This document shows, piece by piece, positions 38,525-39,483 of a DNA stretch of 39,483 nucleotides (position 1 is the stretch's first letter; every line of letters starts with the position of its first letter). Source of the stretch: an uncultured Gammaproteobacteria bacterium (lineage in GTDB: Bacteria; Pseudomonadota; Gammaproteobacteria; Poriferisulfidales; GCA-002705445); assembly GCA_913065025.1 (NCBI GenBank), contig CAJYAP010000009.1:1-39483 (forward strand). The letters are read 5' to 3'. Below the pieces are notes generated by a model. It saw only the letters and a list, made by a program, of their open reading frames with translations. It was not told the DNA's origin and ran no database searches. Made by a program: the position numbers and the translations under genes.

Positions 38525-39483
38525 ATGAAGATAAATCTTTCTACAAAAAATGTTTCAAAACTAGCGATAACTCCTCAATTACAGAATGCTATAAAACTTT
38601 TACAATTTACTGCTGTTGAGATTAATCAAGAAATTCAAAATATTTTTGAATCAAATCCTCTGATAGAAAAAGAAGATTTATGTGAAGAATTTGAAGAAAA
38701 TAACTGTATTGATCATTATGCTCACTATGACAAGGATTTCACATCTAACATTAAAAGCACAGTTTCTACTTCCGAAATTATTGAAAGAACATCATCTGAA
38801 GAAGATACATTACAAAAGTATCTGATGTGGCAAATAAATTTATTAAATATTAGTGAAAATGACAAGTCCTTAGCTGAGTTAATTGTTGATTATATAAATG
38901 ATGACGGTTATTTAATAAAAGATATTTTCGAAATTTTTGATGACTTATATAAAAACACAGAAACGACAGTCGATGAACTCATTGCAGTTCAACATTTACT
39001 TCAAAATCTTGACCCCATAGGAACTTGCACTAAAAATATACAAGAATCTTTGTTGGTTCAAATACAGAATACAGAAGGTAAATCTATAATTATAAATAAA
39101 GCGTGTACAGTAGTAAGCGAATTTTTTCAAGAATTTACAGAGAATAAAACTAAGATTATTAAAGATAATTTAAATATATCTGATAAAGAAATTACATTAA
39201 TTCAAAAAATAATTAAAAAACAAAATGCTAGACCAGGTAACATTATTCTAAATAAAAAAAATTATAATTACGTAATACCGGACATAAAAGTCTCGAAGAT
39301 TAATTCAGAATGGGTAATAAAGAGTAATAAACTTATTTCTCCAGAAATAAAAATTAATGAGAAATATATAAATATTGATGAAAAAAATATGTCCGAAGTT
39401 GATAAAAAATATATAAAAGAAAATTTGCAGGAAGCAAAACTATTTATAAAAAACATTAACTATAGAAATGATACTTTATTGAG
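38525..39483 (+). CDS. rpoN: RNA polymerase sigma-54 factor (3' end cut by window edge)
   Basis: RpoN directs polymerase to -24/-12 promoters and needs enhancer-binding ATPases. The frame opens at the ATG at 38525 and runs through the right edge after 319 codons, about two thirds of the usual length. Region I is clear (KLAITPQLQNAIKLLQFTAV, then EINQEIQNIFESNPLIE). An acidic region II follows, and then the core-binding domain begins (YLMWQINLLN, DYINDDGYL, LDPIGTC, QNARPGN). The DNA-binding RpoN box lies beyond the window. It is last in the kdsD-lpt block, its normal place. Keeping sigma-54 in such a compact genome implies at least one enhancer-controlled regulon elsewhere. Confidence 0.95.
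   Translation, partial: MKINLSTKNVSKLAITPQLQNAIKLLQFTAVEINQEIQNIFESNPLIEKEDLCEEFEENNCIDHYAHYDKDFTSNIKSTVSTSEIIERTSSEEDTLQKYLMWQINLLNISENDKSLAELIVDYINDDGYLIKDIFEIFDDLYKNTETTVDELIAVQHLLQNLDPIGTCTKNIQESLLVQIQNTEGKSIIINKACTVVSEFFQEFTENKTKIIKDNLNISDKEITLIQKIIKKQNARPGNIILNKKNYNYVIPDIKVSKINSEWVIKSNKLISPEIKINEKYINIDEKNMSEVDKKYIKENLQEAKLFIKNINYRNDTLL

Overview
The window is a strongly AT-rich, very gene-dense stretch of bacterial chromosome. Its gene content and order point to a gammaproteobacterium with a small or streamlined low-GC genome. Support for this: the mraZ-to-lpxC cell-wall/division cluster, an FtsZ whose C-terminal peptide (DIPAFLRKQAD) is the gammaproteobacterial form, the petABC-sspA block, the murA-hisG-hisD-hisC block, the kdsD-lptC-lptA-lptB-rpoN block, and a type A RNase P RNA. 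The genus cannot be decided from the sequence. No tRNA, rRNA, insertion sequence, prophage or CRISPR array was seen, and there is no gene-free stretch longer than about 200 bases apart from the RNA gene.

Layout from left to right. (1) 1-1021: a truncated membrane-anchored M23 peptidase gene (minus) and a divergent DUF721/DciA-like gene (plus). (2) 1022-19632, minus strand: one long dcw cluster read mraZ, rsmH, ftsL, ftsI, ftsZ, a 44-residue entericidin-like lipoprotein, murE, murF, mraY, murD, ftsW, murG, murC, murB, ddl, ftsQ, ftsA, lpxC. Most genes overlap or are 1-24 bases apart. A promoter and three 10-bp direct repeats of the MraZ-box type precede mraZ. (3) 19834-20171: rnpB with its own promoter, then rsmI (minus), head-to-head with a short lpoA (plus), followed by a GlcD-type flavoprotein gene. 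(4) 23715-33072, minus: sspA, petC, petB, petA, then hisC, hisD, a DAHP synthase, hisG, murA, mlaC, and a large MMPL/RND lipid-type transporter (to 35617). (5) 35754-39483, plus: kdsD, lptC, lptA, lptB and a truncated rpoN.

The genes work together as an envelope factory. The dcw genes make lipid II and drive septation. LpxC commits carbon to lipid A. KdsD supplies the Kdo precursor and LptCAB move LPS outward. MlaC with the MMPL protein probably handles phospholipid or other lipid traffic. MurA starts peptidoglycan synthesis and LpoA probably activates a PBP. The bc1 complex and histidine/aromatic amino-acid genes are the metabolic part.

The whole window follows an old gammaproteobacterial gene order (recalled from Pseudomonas aeruginosa, rpoN to the lpxC/M23 region), so the interesting points are the departures from it: ftsZ moved next to ftsI together with an entericidin-like gene, mlaFED/B replaced by an MMPL transporter, kdsC and sspB absent, a DAHP synthase inserted in the his genes, and rsmI/lpoA start codons that overlap. 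I found no clearly new multi-gene system; the relocated ftsZ-entericidin pair and the MMPL-MlaC pair are the best candidates for a second look.
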